Shown one piece after another: positions 35,519-44,579 of a DNA stretch of 64,000 nucleotides. The notes under the pieces are model-generated. The model did no database searches. It was given only the letters and a program-made list of their open reading frames with translations, and was not told the origin of the DNA. Numbering within the stretch: position 1 is the first letter of the stretch; each line of letters starts with the position of its first letter. A program made the position numbers and the translations under genes. The stretch is from UBA4416 sp048498515 (GTDB taxonomy: Bacteria; Bacteroidota; Bacteroidia; B-17B0; Aurantibacillaceae): positions 1 to 64,000 of the forward strand of contig JBEHXV010000002.1 of the NCBI GenBank assembly GCA_048498515.1, written 5' to 3'.

Positions 35519-38500
35519 CGTTCACCCCATCGTTATTGGGTGTAAAACCTGTTGGCAAATACACCACATCATCGTTGCAGGCATTGGTAATCACTTCCAC
35601 GTAAATGGTTCGTAGGAAATGGTAGCAGTTATTTTGGTCGGTGGCATAAATGGCATACTCGCCCGATTTGGTTGGGCTTATTATAAATACATCGCCGAGC
35701 AGCGGCGACACGTTGGTGTTTGGCACAACGGTAAGGGTACTATTCAATGGTAAGCCGTTGAGCGTTACACTGGCCGATTGCCCCAATGTTAAAGTCGATG
35801 GGAACACGGTAATGGAAGAACTATTGAAGGCGAAAGGATAAATAGTAACCGCCGTGGTCAATATGCTCTGGCAGGTATCGGTACCCTTTAAGGTTTTAAT
35901 TGTAACGGTGTAAACTGTTGAAACTGTAGGAGAAGCCAAAGGATTGGCAATTGTAGCATTGGAAAGCGAAGAGGCCGGCTGCCACGAATAAAACACGCCA
36001 CCGGTGGCATTTAACTGTACCGTATCTTCCTGGCACTTAAGTACCGAATTGCTAACAGAGATAGGCGTAAATGCTGGAAGCGCGATCACTTGTTCGGCGG
36101 TATCCCTGCAACCAAAACTATTGGTTGAGATCAAAGAAGCGGTGTAAGTACCCGACACGCTGTAAAAATACAGGGGGTTTTGTGTAGTTGAAGTATGAGT
36201 ATCGCCAAAATCCCATTGCCAGCTCACAGGAGCAACAGTGGAGGCATCGGTAAATTGCACATCGTTGGAGCAGGCGCCAATGGTATAGGTAAAAGCTGTG
36301 TTTATTTTTGGGTACACTAATATGCTCGTGGTCAATGTTCGCGCACAGGTATAGCCCGGGCTGTTGTTTTGTATGGTTACTGAATACACCGTTGTGGCCG
36401 ATGGTGTGGATACAGGGGAAGAAATGGATGGATTTGACAGCGTTGCTGCCGGGCTCCAGGTATAGCTTGTTCCGCCGCTGGCGTTGAGTTGGCTGGTGAA
36501 TCCCCTGCAAATGCTATCGCCTGCCACAATGCCGGTTGTGAAATTAAATACCGAAATAGGTTTTACAATACTGTCCCTGCAACCAAAATTATTTACGGCC
36601 AGCAGCGAAACGCTGTAATTGCCATTAGCGTATGTTTGTGTAACAGCTGTATTGCTGCTGGCTGCCTGTCCGCCACCAAAATTCCAGGTAACGGTTTGCG
36701 TAGGTGCTGAGGTGGTTGAGGTATTTATGAGTTTCACAGTATCCGTACAAGGCACCACTGTCATATTAAAACCTGCAAGCATAGCGGGCCGCACAACCAC
36801 CTGTGTAGTAAGTGTTTTGGAACAGGTAAAGCCCGGGCTGTTATTGTCAACCTGCACGGTATAAATGCTTGTGACACTAGGATTAGTAGTTGGATTAGCA
36901 ATGACACTGTTGCTCACCGCGGCTGCGGGTTGCCAGGTATAGCTGGTGCCGCCCTGTGCTGTGAGGCTTGCCGTTGACCCGGCACAAATGCTGTTGGAAG
37001 TAACGGCCGCTGTAAAGGAAAAAATGCTGAACGATTTGGTGATACTATCGGTGCAGCCAAACTCATTCACACCAACTAATGTAACGCTGTAATTACCATT
37101 GGCGTAGGTTTGCGTAACCGCTGTGTTGGTCGTAGGCGGATGAGTGCCAGCAAAGTTCCAGGTAACGGTTGGCGATGTTGCCGCTGTGGTAGATGTATTT
37201 AAAAACAAAACGGAATCGGTGCAGGGCGTTGCCGTAAAATTAAAATCGGCGTTCATATCGGGTCGTACAATCACCTGTGTGGTTAAGGTACTTGAGCAGG
37301 TGTAGCCCGGTGTATTATTATCGATCTGCACTGTGTAAACAGTCGTGGCCGATGCGTTTGATACCGGGTTGGCAATGGTACTGTTGCTCACCGTAGCGGC
37401 AGGCTGCCAGGTGTAACTGGTGCCACCCTGCGCATTGAGGTTGGTGGTAGCGCCCGCGCACATGCTGCCCGAACTAACCGCCGTAGTAAAATTAAAAACG
37501 CTCAATGTGTTGGTGGTGGTTGCCGAACAACCATCGATGGAAGTAACTGTAAGCGAAACAGTGTAAGGCCCAGTGGTGTTATAGGTGTGCGAAGGCGCTG
37601 ATAAAGTTGAGGTTGGCGAGGAATCGCCCCAGTTCCATGCAAATGGATTGGAGCCAAAGTTTCCGGTGCTGTTGTTGGTAGTGACAATGGTGTTGGAACA
37701 GGCCGATGAAGTGCTGGTAAACGCCGCTACCGGGTAGGGGTAAACCGTTATATAAGTCACGGAGCTGTCTTTTATATTACAGGCCAAGGGATTGTAAACG
37801 ATCAGCGCTACCGAATACGTTCCCGGGGCGGTATAGGTCATGCTGGGGCTTGGGTTCACAGAAGTCGTATCGGTGTTGGTTAAGTACCACATATAAGACA
37901 AACCCGGACTGGCATTATTAAAGTTCACCGTTAAAGGCGCGCAGCCGCTGAGCGTATTGGTATTAATGGTAGAAATAGCCAGCACCAGCTGAAAATCGAC
38001 TTTAATAACGCCATTGTTACAGTTGCTGTTAAAGTTTGGGCCCGGAGGGCAATCGCCTGGATTAATGCATGGCCAGGCACCGGGTGTTACCGGAAAGTCG
38101 TCGTTACCGCCACAGCCGGCACACACCGACTGGTAAATCTTTCCTAAAGGATCAAAACGTGAAGTACCGCCATCTACATGTTCGCGGCTCAGGCCACCCC
38201 CAAAGTAAGAACCGTATTTTAAAGCCGCCGCATTCGAGTCGAGGCCCATAAAGTAAAAATCACTTCCATCGGTTGTACTTTGTGTGGGCGACAGCAAAGG
38301 CATATTGGTCATGTGTGGCGCTGTAAACAAACTGGAGCCCCAACCCGATAAGTAAATGTTGCTGCACTTATCGACCGAAAAAGCGGAAGGGGAAATATCG
38401 GTGCTTAAGGTATCGTTTCCGAACACGGTTGACATGTTCAGTGTTGTGAGTGTCTTATCAAAACGGGAAATGAACTGGTGTGTTTTAGGTACGTTGAATA

Positions 38501-40340
38501 CGGTGGAAGAAGCGGCAGCCTGCATGACCGGCATATTGCCAAGCGATTGGCCATACACATAAATATTGTTCTGCTTATCGGATTGTATAAAATAGGTTTG
38601 GTCGTAGGCCGCTGTGCCAAAATACGTGCCGCCTAAAACACTGTTTCCCGAACTCAGCCGAAGCAGGTAGCCGTCGGCATTGCCACCGCCATAAGCGGGT
38701 TGATAACCACCCGAAGTAAAAGGCAGGTCGTTGCTGGTGGTGCCTCCCGCTACATAAATATCAAAATTATTATCAATCACCACGCCATAACCGGCATCGG
38801 TGCTACTGCCACCAATGAAAGAAGAAAATAATAAATTGCTTAAGGAAGGATTGAATTTAAACAACACACCATCCTGTTTGCCGCCAAGGCTGTTATCAAA
38901 GGCATTAACGGTTGGGAAATTGGGAGAACGGGTGGAACTGGCAACATAAATATTATTTTGCGCATCCACCTGGATCTCGCCACGGCTTTGATCGCCGTAA
39001 TTATGCTGCAGACTGTCGTACTTTGGTTCGGCCACTACCTGGCTGCCTGTGCCCGGTGGCGGTACAGGCACGTTCCAGTAATTAAACGCGTCCGATTGGT
39101 TAAGTCCATCGTTGCGGTTGCCGCCAATGTAGGTAGAAGCAAGCAAGGCTGTACCGCTTGAATTGAACTTGGAGACATAAATATCCGTTCCGTTGTTAAA
39201 CCGCAAACCGTTATTAACGAACATCACAAACTGCCCACCGTTAAAGGTGTTATCGTAAGAGTTGGTGGTAGTAGGAAAATTATTGGAACTGGTAACGCCG
39301 TAAAAGCAAAGGTTGTTGTTATGATCAATAATTAAGCTATTAATGCTCTCGGTACGGTTGCCCCCATAATAGGTAGAGTAGAGCAGGCTGGTACCGTTTG
39401 AACTGTATTTGGTAACCACCACATCGGTATTACCATAATAAGCCGGCCCAAAAAAAGAAGCACTGTAAGCGCCTGTTGTGGTGGGGAAACCAATGTCAAA
39501 AATAGTTCCGCCTGAATATAAATTTCCCTGCGAATCAAACGTAGCGGTCATTCCAAAGTTATCGGCGGTAGAGCCACTTTGCGCGGCAAACACTAGCAGG
39601 GGATCAATGACCAATTCATAATTTTTATTATACCCTTTTGGAAATTCATAGGATACCGTATGGTCTTTCAAAACAAAATTGCAGGGCACTTCTTTGGTTT
39701 CACCGTTAATCACCTGGTAAGCATAGGGCTTTTGTTCAAACAGTTCATTTACCTCGGGTTTAATAAGCAACACGCCTTTTTTGAGCTGAACGTTTTCAAT
39801 GCCCTCATAGTGCAGCTTAATCTCATTGGGATTGCCACCCGGCTTTACATGGAAATTGTATTTTACATTGGTCACAGAGGTCAGGATCTCATAATCGATA
39901 TTGGTGTAAAGCTCACGGTAAAATAACTGATGATAATTGCTCACTTCGCTTTTCCATTTAGTAGGATCGTCGCCAATAAAAAAGTTCTCGTAATAACTGC
40001 CCTTGTGTAATTTTTCAATGGTACTTACTTTATTGCAGCCATCAAACACCACATGGTAAGCATGGCCTTTAATGATGTCGTCGATAAAAGTTCCGGGCTT
40101 TATATTATTGAAGTGAAATTTCCTGGATTTGTATTTATCGTAAAAATTAAAGGTAAGCCGGTCCGCTTCCAAAAAAAGCGCGCCTCCGTCGAGGCCTGCT
40201 TTAAAAAGAATGGGCTTTTCCCATTGACCGGTATTTTCGGTAAAGGTTATTCCTGGATGTTCGTGAGCCGTTACTACCTGCTGTGTGTAGCCGCTAAACC
40301 AAATAAAAACAAATCCCAGTATGAGTATCAGTTTATCCAC
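35298..40340 (-). CDS. Type B adhesin with SBBP-type propeller and PKD repeats, 1680 residues
   Basis: The start is GTG at 40338-40340, preceded at once by an in-frame TAG, and no other Met lies in the signal region. A signal peptide (about 1-20) is followed by a domain of about 240 residues (ITFTENTGQWEKPILFKAG), then SBBP-type beta-propeller repeats such as YLSGWGSSLF, SSFIGGSSTDAGYGVVID and STYYGGNRTESINSLIID to about residue 760, then four or more PKD and Ig-like modules with YTWQPAA, WNFGGG and WQWDFGD motifs. It ends with the same CHU_C domain as the 1048-residue adhesin. It is the first gene of the five-gene surface cassette. Confidence 0.93.
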   Translation of the reverse strand: MDKLILILGFVFIWFSGYTQQVVTAHEHPGITFTENTGQWEKPILFKAGLDGGALFLEADRLTFNFYDKYKSRKFHFNNIKPGTFIDDIIKGHAYHVVFDGCNKVSTIEKLHKGSYYENFFIGDDPTKWKSEVSNYHQLFYRELYTNIDYEILTSVTNVKYNFHVKPGGNPNEIKLHYEGIENVQLKKGVLLIKPEVNELFEQKPYAYQVINGETKEVPCNFVLKDHTVSYEFPKGYNKNYELVIDPLLVFAAQSGSTADNFGMTATFDSQGNLYSGGTIFDIGFPTTTGAYSASFFGPAYYGNTDVVVTKYSSNGTSLLYSTYYGGNRTESINSLIIDHNNNLCFYGVTSSNNFPTTTNSYDNTFNGGQFVMFVNNGLRFNNGTDIYVSKFNSSGTALLASTYIGGNRNDGLNQSDAFNYWNVPVPPPGTGSQVVAEPKYDSLQHNYGDQSRGEIQVDAQNNIYVASSTRSPNFPTVNAFDNSLGGKQDGVLFKFNPSLSNLLFSSFIGGSSTDAGYGVVIDNNFDIYVAGGTTSNDLPFTSGGYQPAYGGGNADGYLLRLSSGNSVLGGTYFGTAAYDQTYFIQSDKQNNIYVYGQSLGNMPVMQAAASSTVFNVPKTHQFISRFDKTLTTLNMSTVFGNDTLSTDISPSAFSVDKCSNIYLSGWGSSLFTAPHMTNMPLLSPTQSTTDGSDFYFMGLDSNAAALKYGSYFGGGLSREHVDGGTSRFDPLGKIYQSVCAGCGGNDDFPVTPGAWPCINPGDCPPGPNFNSNCNNGVIKVDFQLVLAISTINTNTLSGCAPLTVNFNNASPGLSYMWYLTNTDTTSVNPSPSMTYTAPGTYSVALIVYNPLACNIKDSSVTYITVYPYPVAAFTSTSSACSNTIVTTNNSTGNFGSNPFAWNWGDSSPTSTLSAPSHTYNTTGPYTVSLTVTSIDGCSATTTNTLSVFNFTTAVSSGSMCAGATTNLNAQGGTSYTWQPAATVSNSTIANPVSNASATTVYTVQIDNNTPGYTCSSTLTTQVIVRPDMNADFNFTATPCTDSVLFLNTSTTAATSPTVTWNFAGTHPPTTNTAVTQTYANGNYSVTLVGVNEFGCTDSITKSFSIFSFTAAVTSNSICAGSTASLTAQGGTSYTWQPAAAVSNSVIANPTTNPSVTSIYTVQVDNNSPGFTCSKTLTTQVVVRPAMLAGFNMTVVPCTDTVKLINTSTTSAPTQTVTWNFGGGQAASSNTAVTQTYANGNYSVSLLAVNNFGCRDSIVKPISVFNFTTGIVAGDSICRGFTSQLNASGGTSYTWSPAATLSNPSISSPVSTPSATTVYSVTIQNNSPGYTCARTLTTSILVYPKINTAFTYTIGACSNDVQFTDASTVAPVSWQWDFGDTHTSTTQNPLYFYSVSGTYTASLISTNSFGCRDTAEQVIALPAFTPISVSNSVLKCQEDTVQLNATGGVFYSWQPASSLSNATIANPLASPTVSTVYTVTIKTLKGTDTCQSILTTAVTIYPFAFNSSSITVFPSTLTLGQSASVTLNGLPLNSTLTVVPNTNVSPLLGDVFIISPTKSGEYAIYATDQNNCYHFLRTIYVEVITNACNDDVVYLPTGFTPNNDGVNDVLYIRSNFITDVYLTIYNRWGEKLFETNDVKVGWDGTYKGKLLDQGVYGYYMTFTCNNGEQSFKKGNITLMR

Positions 40341-40352
40341 CTAAGTAAATAT

Positions 40353-40385
40353 AATAAAAAAACCCTGACTAAAAAATCAGGGTTT
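40353..40385 (-). terminator. Terminator downstream of the small membrane gene
   Basis: On the minus strand the stem AAACCCTGA/TCAGGGTTT with an 8-nt loop is followed by a T tract. It lies only 13-45 nt upstream of the big adhesin's GTG start. Confidence 0.8.
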
Positions 40386-40407
40386 CAAGCTATATCTTAT
40401 TCTTAAA

Positions 40408-40608
40408 CTATCTTAAGGTGCCGTTTTTATCGGCTTCTCTGTTCTCTTTTTTCATTCTTAAAACCTGCCAAACCAATAATACCAAGATAATGGTCCATAA
40501 AACAACGTTAGGGCCATGGCCTAAAACCTTCATTCCACGGAATACCCATTGCGAAAAGTCACCGATTGCATAAAAAACATCCGTCATTGTTACCATTAAA
40601 GAAGTCAT
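40408..40608 (-). CDS. Small membrane protein (DUF6341-like)
   Basis: The 66-residue product has a short amphipathic start and one membrane helix (about 34-52) followed by a Lys/Arg-rich tail. Small proteins of this size and layout are widespread in Bacteroidota, and this may be DUF6341, which in my recollection is found near DUF6427 genes, as here. The family name is a recollection from gene order rather than a motif match. It is divergent from the 40682 gene. Confidence 0.65.
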   Translation of the reverse strand: MTSLMVTMTDVFYAIGDFSQWVFRGMKVLGHGPNVVLWTIILVLLVWQVLRMKKENREADKNGTLR

Positions 40609-40681
40609 ATTGATCTAATTTTGTAAGTTTACAGCACAAAAATATAACTTTTTCTTAAAAAATACGCTTTTCTGCAAAAAA

Positions 40682-41668
40682 ATGATTGTTGGCCCTTTAA
40701 AAAACAATATCCAATTCTCGGTTATTATCCTTTTAATGCTGTGCATTGGCTTGTGGATTACTACCTTTGTATTTATAAACGCCAACGTTTTACCTCCTGC
40801 ACATACCGAGGATGTGTTGTACCATTATTTTTTTGATAGCGGAATGCCTTACCTGGCAAAGCAAATTGTATCCTTGCTGGTAATTTTGCTGGGCGCGTTT
40901 TTCCTTAATTTTTTAACCATTGGCCAGGAAATTACGTCCAAAACCAATTACCTGCCCTCCTTTTTCTACATCCTTTTTGCTTTTTCATCCTCTTCGGGCG
41001 ACAGCATAGAGCCCATACTCGTCGCTAATTTATTTGTATTGCCTTCGCTCTACTTTTTAATGAACAGCTATCGCGAAGAACAAGCTTTATCCGAATTTTT
41101 CAAGGCCGGTCTGTTCATGGGGCTGTCTTCCTTTTTTTACATCCATTACATCTATATTTTCCCCATTTGCATGGTGGCGCTTATTATTTTAAGGGCATTT
41201 AACTGGCGCGAGTGGGCGGTGCTCATCATTGGCCTTATCATTCCTTTATACCTTTACCTGGGCATTTGCTACCTTATTAATGTTGACATTGCAGCTGAGG
41301 TTGGACTGATGAAAGAAGCCCTGCGCTATTTTCAGCGCCCGCTTATTTCGGAATATTACATTGGGTTTTTAGCCGTGTTGTTACTCCTGTTTGTGTTTGC
41401 GCTGCTGCATTATTTAAGCAAGGGTTTTGGCGGAAAAGTAAAAACAAAAAAAACAAAATACGTATTGCTGTGGATGCTCAGCTTTTGCCTGCTCATTGTG
41501 TTTTTTGAAGAATCAACAGAAATAATGTTGTTGCCATGCATTGTCCCGCTAAGCATTATACTGGGCGATTACCTGGCCGAAATACGTTTGAAAGTGGCAA
41601 ATACCTTGTTGGTACTATTTATGGGAGGCTTTGTAATTGTTTATTTTCATTTACTGGGAATTATATAA
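40682..41668 (+). CDS. Polytopic membrane protein (DUF6427-like)
   Basis: The 328-residue product has about eight to nine hydrophobic helices and almost no soluble part, with SGDSIEP and FAFSSSSG in the third loop and FNWREWAVLIIGLIIPLYLYL in the middle. It resembles DUF6427 proteins, whose function is unknown. No transport or enzyme motif is seen. It is divergent from the small membrane gene, and the next element is an inverted repeat. Confidence 0.7.
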   Translation: MIVGPLKNNIQFSVIILLMLCIGLWITTFVFINANVLPPAHTEDVLYHYFFDSGMPYLAKQIVSLLVILLGAFFLNFLTIGQEITSKTNYLPSFFYILFAFSSSSGDSIEPILVANLFVLPSLYFLMNSYREEQALSEFFKAGLFMGLSSFFYIHYIYIFPICMVALIILRAFNWREWAVLIIGLIIPLYLYLGICYLINVDIAAEVGLMKEALRYFQRPLISEYYIGFLAVLLLLFVFALLHYLSKGFGGKVKTKKTKYVLLWMLSFCLLIVFFEESTEIMLLPCIVPLSIILGDYLAEIRLKVANTLLVLFMGGFVIVYFHLLGII

Positions 41669-41693
41669 TGTGCCGTGATAAAGTTGAAATAAT

Positions 41694-41765
41694 GTCAGTT
41701 CGAGCGGAGTCGAGAACCTTAAAAGGATTAATAAAGGAACGCGTCTCGACTCCGCTCGACGTGAC
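41694..41765. repeat. Inverted repeat with GTCAGTTCGAG and CTCGACGTGAC ends
   Basis: A 22-nt arm at 41694-41715 pairs with 41744-41765 with about two mismatches, separated by a 28-nt AT-rich loop. The end bases GTCA and TGAC match other family members. It lies 10 nt before the redoxin start. Confidence 0.85.
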
Positions 41766-41775
41766 AAAAATCTTT

Positions 41776-42300
41776 ATGAAAATGAAAACACTATTATTGC
41801 TTTTTATTTTCATCTTTGCTAAAAATGGCATTTCACAAACTAAAACGCTGGCCCCTAAAGCCACGGTGTTTGTATTCCTTTCCGAAAGCTGCCCTATTTG
41901 CCAGAGCTATACTTTGCCGCTAAAAGAGTTGTACAAAACCTACAGCAAAAAAAGCATCCGTTTTGTAGGTGTGTTTCCAAATGAGGATGTAAGCCAAAAG
42001 GAGTTGAATGAATTTAAAAGAACCTACTCCATTCCCTTTGAGTTGATAGTGGATAGTGCCGGAACCCTCACCAAAAAACTGAATGCCTCCGTAACCCCCG
42101 AAGTATTTGTGGAGGACATGAGTGGTAAGGTAATTTACAGCGGCCGTATCGACGATTCGTTTTACGCCGTTGGCAAGCGCCGCAAAGTAGTTACCACGCA
42201 TGAGCTGGCCGATGCCCTTGGAAGTTACGTTTCGCACAAGGATATTAAAATCCCTAAAACACAGGCGGTAGGCTGCATCATTACCACATCAAATAAATGA
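41776..42300 (+). CDS. Secreted thioredoxin-fold redoxin (CPIC)
   Basis: The start is ATG 41776; an upstream extension of the frame only encodes the repeat region. The 174-residue product has a signal peptide (about 1-21) and a thioredoxin/AhpC-TSA-like fold with the active site CPIC in FLSESCPICQSY, then VGVFPNEDV and the cis-Pro segment VTPEVFVEDM. It should act in the periplasm or at the surface as a thiol-disulfide or peroxide-related enzyme. It starts a probable unit with the unknown at 42326 and the copper enzyme at 42900. Confidence 0.85.
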   Translation: MKMKTLLLLFIFIFAKNGISQTKTLAPKATVFVFLSESCPICQSYTLPLKELYKTYSKKSIRFVGVFPNEDVSQKELNEFKRTYSIPFELIVDSAGTLTKKLNASVTPEVFVEDMSGKVIYSGRIDDSFYAVGKRRKVVTTHELADALGSYVSHKDIKIPKTQAVGCIITTSNK

Positions 42301-42325
42301 TTATTTTAGTAAAAAATCTCCCTGC

Positions 42326-42898
42326 ATGAAAGCTTTAAAAATTTTGTTTTTTTTATTTAGTTCCGCTGTCATTATTACAGTTGTTTCTTCTTTTAATAAA
42401 AACTACACCCAAAAAGTAGAAACAGATCCTACGACATATTATTACCTGGGAGAGGTAAAGATCATGACACCCGACAGCATTCCTTTAGGAACTTATGTAG
42501 CACTGAGCAAGCAAATTGTCAATAAAAAAGAAAGTTTCATTAGCATGCAGTCTATTAGCATCGATCAGAAAGGCGAAACAAAAGAATACAATTATACCAT
42601 GAACATCAACGATCCTAATTTTGTGATCAGGGATGTGGACAGCACATACAGTGGCATTGGGAAACTGCATGGTAAAGCCTGGAAATGGCTCAGCTGGAAC
42701 TATGACATCCAGTACAAAAATCCGGTTGGCCGCATGGTAGGAAAGGATTTTGTGTCGTTGTGGGGATTAATGGTAAACAAGGATTTTTATGATGCCAACG
42801 GAAAAAAAATAATGCACTACCACGAACGTCACAACTTTATTACCAAAGAACAGTTTGAAATATTGTACCTCCAGGTCTTAAAAGGCTCTTCAAAATAA
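42326..42898 (+). CDS. Secreted protein of unknown function in the redoxin-copper enzyme cluster
   Basis: The 190-residue product has an N-terminal hydrophobic stretch (about 5-23), then YYLGEVKIMTPDSIPLGTYVALSKQIV and paired Trp-rich segments AWKWLSWNYDIQYK. No family is recognised. It starts 25 nt after the redoxin stop and ends one base before the ATG of the copper monooxygenase gene, which strongly suggests an operon. Confidence 0.65.
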   Translation: MKALKILFFLFSSAVIITVVSSFNKNYTQKVETDPTTYYYLGEVKIMTPDSIPLGTYVALSKQIVNKKESFISMQSISIDQKGETKEYNYTMNINDPNFVIRDVDSTYSGIGKLHGKAWKWLSWNYDIQYKNPVGRMVGKDFVSLWGLMVNKDFYDANGKKIMHYHERHNFITKEQFEILYLQVLKGSSK

Positions 42899-42899
42899 C

Positions 42900-44423
42900 A
42901 TGAAAACAATTTGTTTCGGCATACTCTTGTGTTGTATTGGTAACCTGAATGCACAGGTTACCTTTAGTGAACACGTGGCGCCCATCATTTATAACAAATG
43001 CAGCTCTTGTCACCATGCAGGCGGTATTGCACCATTGGCATTTACGAGTTATGCCGAAGTAAAAAAGCAAGCGGGAATGATAATGATGGCAGCGGTTGAC
43101 GCTAAATTTATGCCGCCCTGGATGCCCGACACGTCTTACAGCCATTTTATTGATGAAAGACGCCTGAGCGAAAGTGAAACGGCAACGCTTAAAAAATGGA
43201 TTGCTGATGGCATGCCGCAGGGAACCACAGCTGCAGAACCCGAAGTACCATCTTTTCCAAAAGGTTCTGCCCTGGGCAAACCCGATCTTACCGTGAGCAT
43301 GGAACAGTCGTTTACCCACAAAGGAAATAACAATGATGCTTACCGCGTGTTTGTATTGCCCACCAATTTAAAAGAAGGGCACAAAGTTTCGGCGATCGAG
43401 ATCCAGCCCGGTAATCCTAAAATAGCACACCATATTATTTTAGGGCTGGATACCACCCGCATGGCCGATAAGCTGGATGCGAAGGACGAATCCTATGGAT
43501 ATGAGCAATATTCAGGCTTTGGTTTTTATCCAACCTACGATAACTGGTCGGGTTGGGTACCGGGAAACAAAACGCGTTATTTCCCCAAAGGCATCAGCAA
43601 TTATGTACTGCCAAACTCACAGGTATTATTACAAATGCATTATGGCCCATCGCCTATAGATGCGAAGGATTCGACTGTAGTGAATATTTTTTACGATAAA
43701 AGCACAACACCCGGCCGTTTTATCAATACACAACTCATAAGCCCTAACGATATTATTGACGGTCCGTTTTTTATTCCGGCCAACAAAACCAAAACCTTTC
43801 ACGCCAAATATAAGATCGTGAACGACTATAGCTTAATAAGCATTACACCCCATGCGCACTGGCTGGGCAAAAAATGGGAAGTGTTTGCTGTGCATCCCAA
43901 TGGCGACACCACGCACCTCATAAAAATAAACGACTGGGATTTTAACTGGCAGAATTTTTTCAGCTTCAAAAAATTCGTTAAGCTCGAAAAAGGAACCGTT
44001 ATTTACACCAGTGCGGTGTTTGATAATACCGAAAAAAATTACCGCCAGCCAAACAATCCCATTAAAAATGTGATGTGGGGCGAAAGCGCCAAGGACGAAA
44101 TGTTCCTGTGTTACTTTGCCTATGTGCCTTACCAAAAAGGCGATGAGGACATTGACATTGCCGGTAGCGTAAATTATATGAGTGCCATAAACAACACGGC
44201 TTCTCAAAAAATAAGCATTGATTACAGTCTCTCCGAAAATTCGGGCGTGAACCTGAAACTGGTTGATGCAAATGGCAAAACAGTCAAACAGGTATTGATG
44301 AACGAGCAAACACTTTCGGGAAAGCACTCAGCCGAGATAGACACAAAAACCCTGAAACCCGGCACCTATTGGTGTAAATTCACTACCGGAAATTATACGG
44401 AGAGTAAGAAAATTATTCTTTAA
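42900..44423 (+). CDS. Cytochrome c - copper type II monooxygenase - T9SS type A fusion
   Basis: The 507-residue protein has a signal peptide (1-19). A c-type heme site CSSCH at 34-38 with Met71 as a possible axial ligand forms an N-terminal cytochrome domain. From about 120 to 430 a two-lobed peptidylglycine-monooxygenase-like domain shows all six expected copper ligands: His177 and His178 (AHHII), His247 (MHYG), His318 and His320 (PHAHWL) and Met401 (DEMF). The last 80 residues form a type A T9SS sorting domain ending ESKKIIL. Known members hydroxylate C-H bonds by using copper and ascorbate; here the heme could supply electrons. The substrate is unknown. Confidence 0.85.
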   Translation: MKTICFGILLCCIGNLNAQVTFSEHVAPIIYNKCSSCHHAGGIAPLAFTSYAEVKKQAGMIMMAAVDAKFMPPWMPDTSYSHFIDERRLSESETATLKKWIADGMPQGTTAAEPEVPSFPKGSALGKPDLTVSMEQSFTHKGNNNDAYRVFVLPTNLKEGHKVSAIEIQPGNPKIAHHIILGLDTTRMADKLDAKDESYGYEQYSGFGFYPTYDNWSGWVPGNKTRYFPKGISNYVLPNSQVLLQMHYGPSPIDAKDSTVVNIFYDKSTTPGRFINTQLISPNDIIDGPFFIPANKTKTFHAKYKIVNDYSLISITPHAHWLGKKWEVFAVHPNGDTTHLIKINDWDFNWQNFFSFKKFVKLEKGTVIYTSAVFDNTEKNYRQPNNPIKNVMWGESAKDEMFLCYFAYVPYQKGDEDIDIAGSVNYMSAINNTASQKISIDYSLSENSGVNLKLVDANGKTVKQVLMNEQTLSGKHSAEIDTKTLKPGTYWCKFTTGNYTESKKIIL

Positions 44424-44442
44424 CAAAATCAACCTCGGCAAC

Positions 44443-44543
44443 CTTAAAAATTAAAAGAGCGGGCAGGGATCTCCCGATAGCTATCGGGATTGGCTTGATT
44501 TTTTTGCTTACTTTTTTCATCCAAGGAAAAAAGTAAAAGAAAA
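44443..44543. repeat. Direct repeat copy A with CCCGATAGCTATCGGG palindrome
   Basis: CTTAAAAATTAAAAGAGC then GGGCAGG at 44443-44467, followed by an 18-bp perfect palindrome TCCCGATAGCTATCGGGA (44472-44489), a TGGCTTGATT stretch and a hairpin TACTTTTTTC/GAAAAAAGTA (44509-44518 and 44526-44535). A related copy lies at 44978-45062 without the palindrome. Confidence 0.8.
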
Positions 44544-44579
44544 TTCCATTATTTTTATCTAAATCATAAACTAAAAACC

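Noticed and set aside
28929..40406. Many plus-strand frames opposite the adhesin and OmpA genes
   Set aside because: They are antisense shadows of long secreted-protein genes on the minus strand with clear domains; none has a recognisable product.
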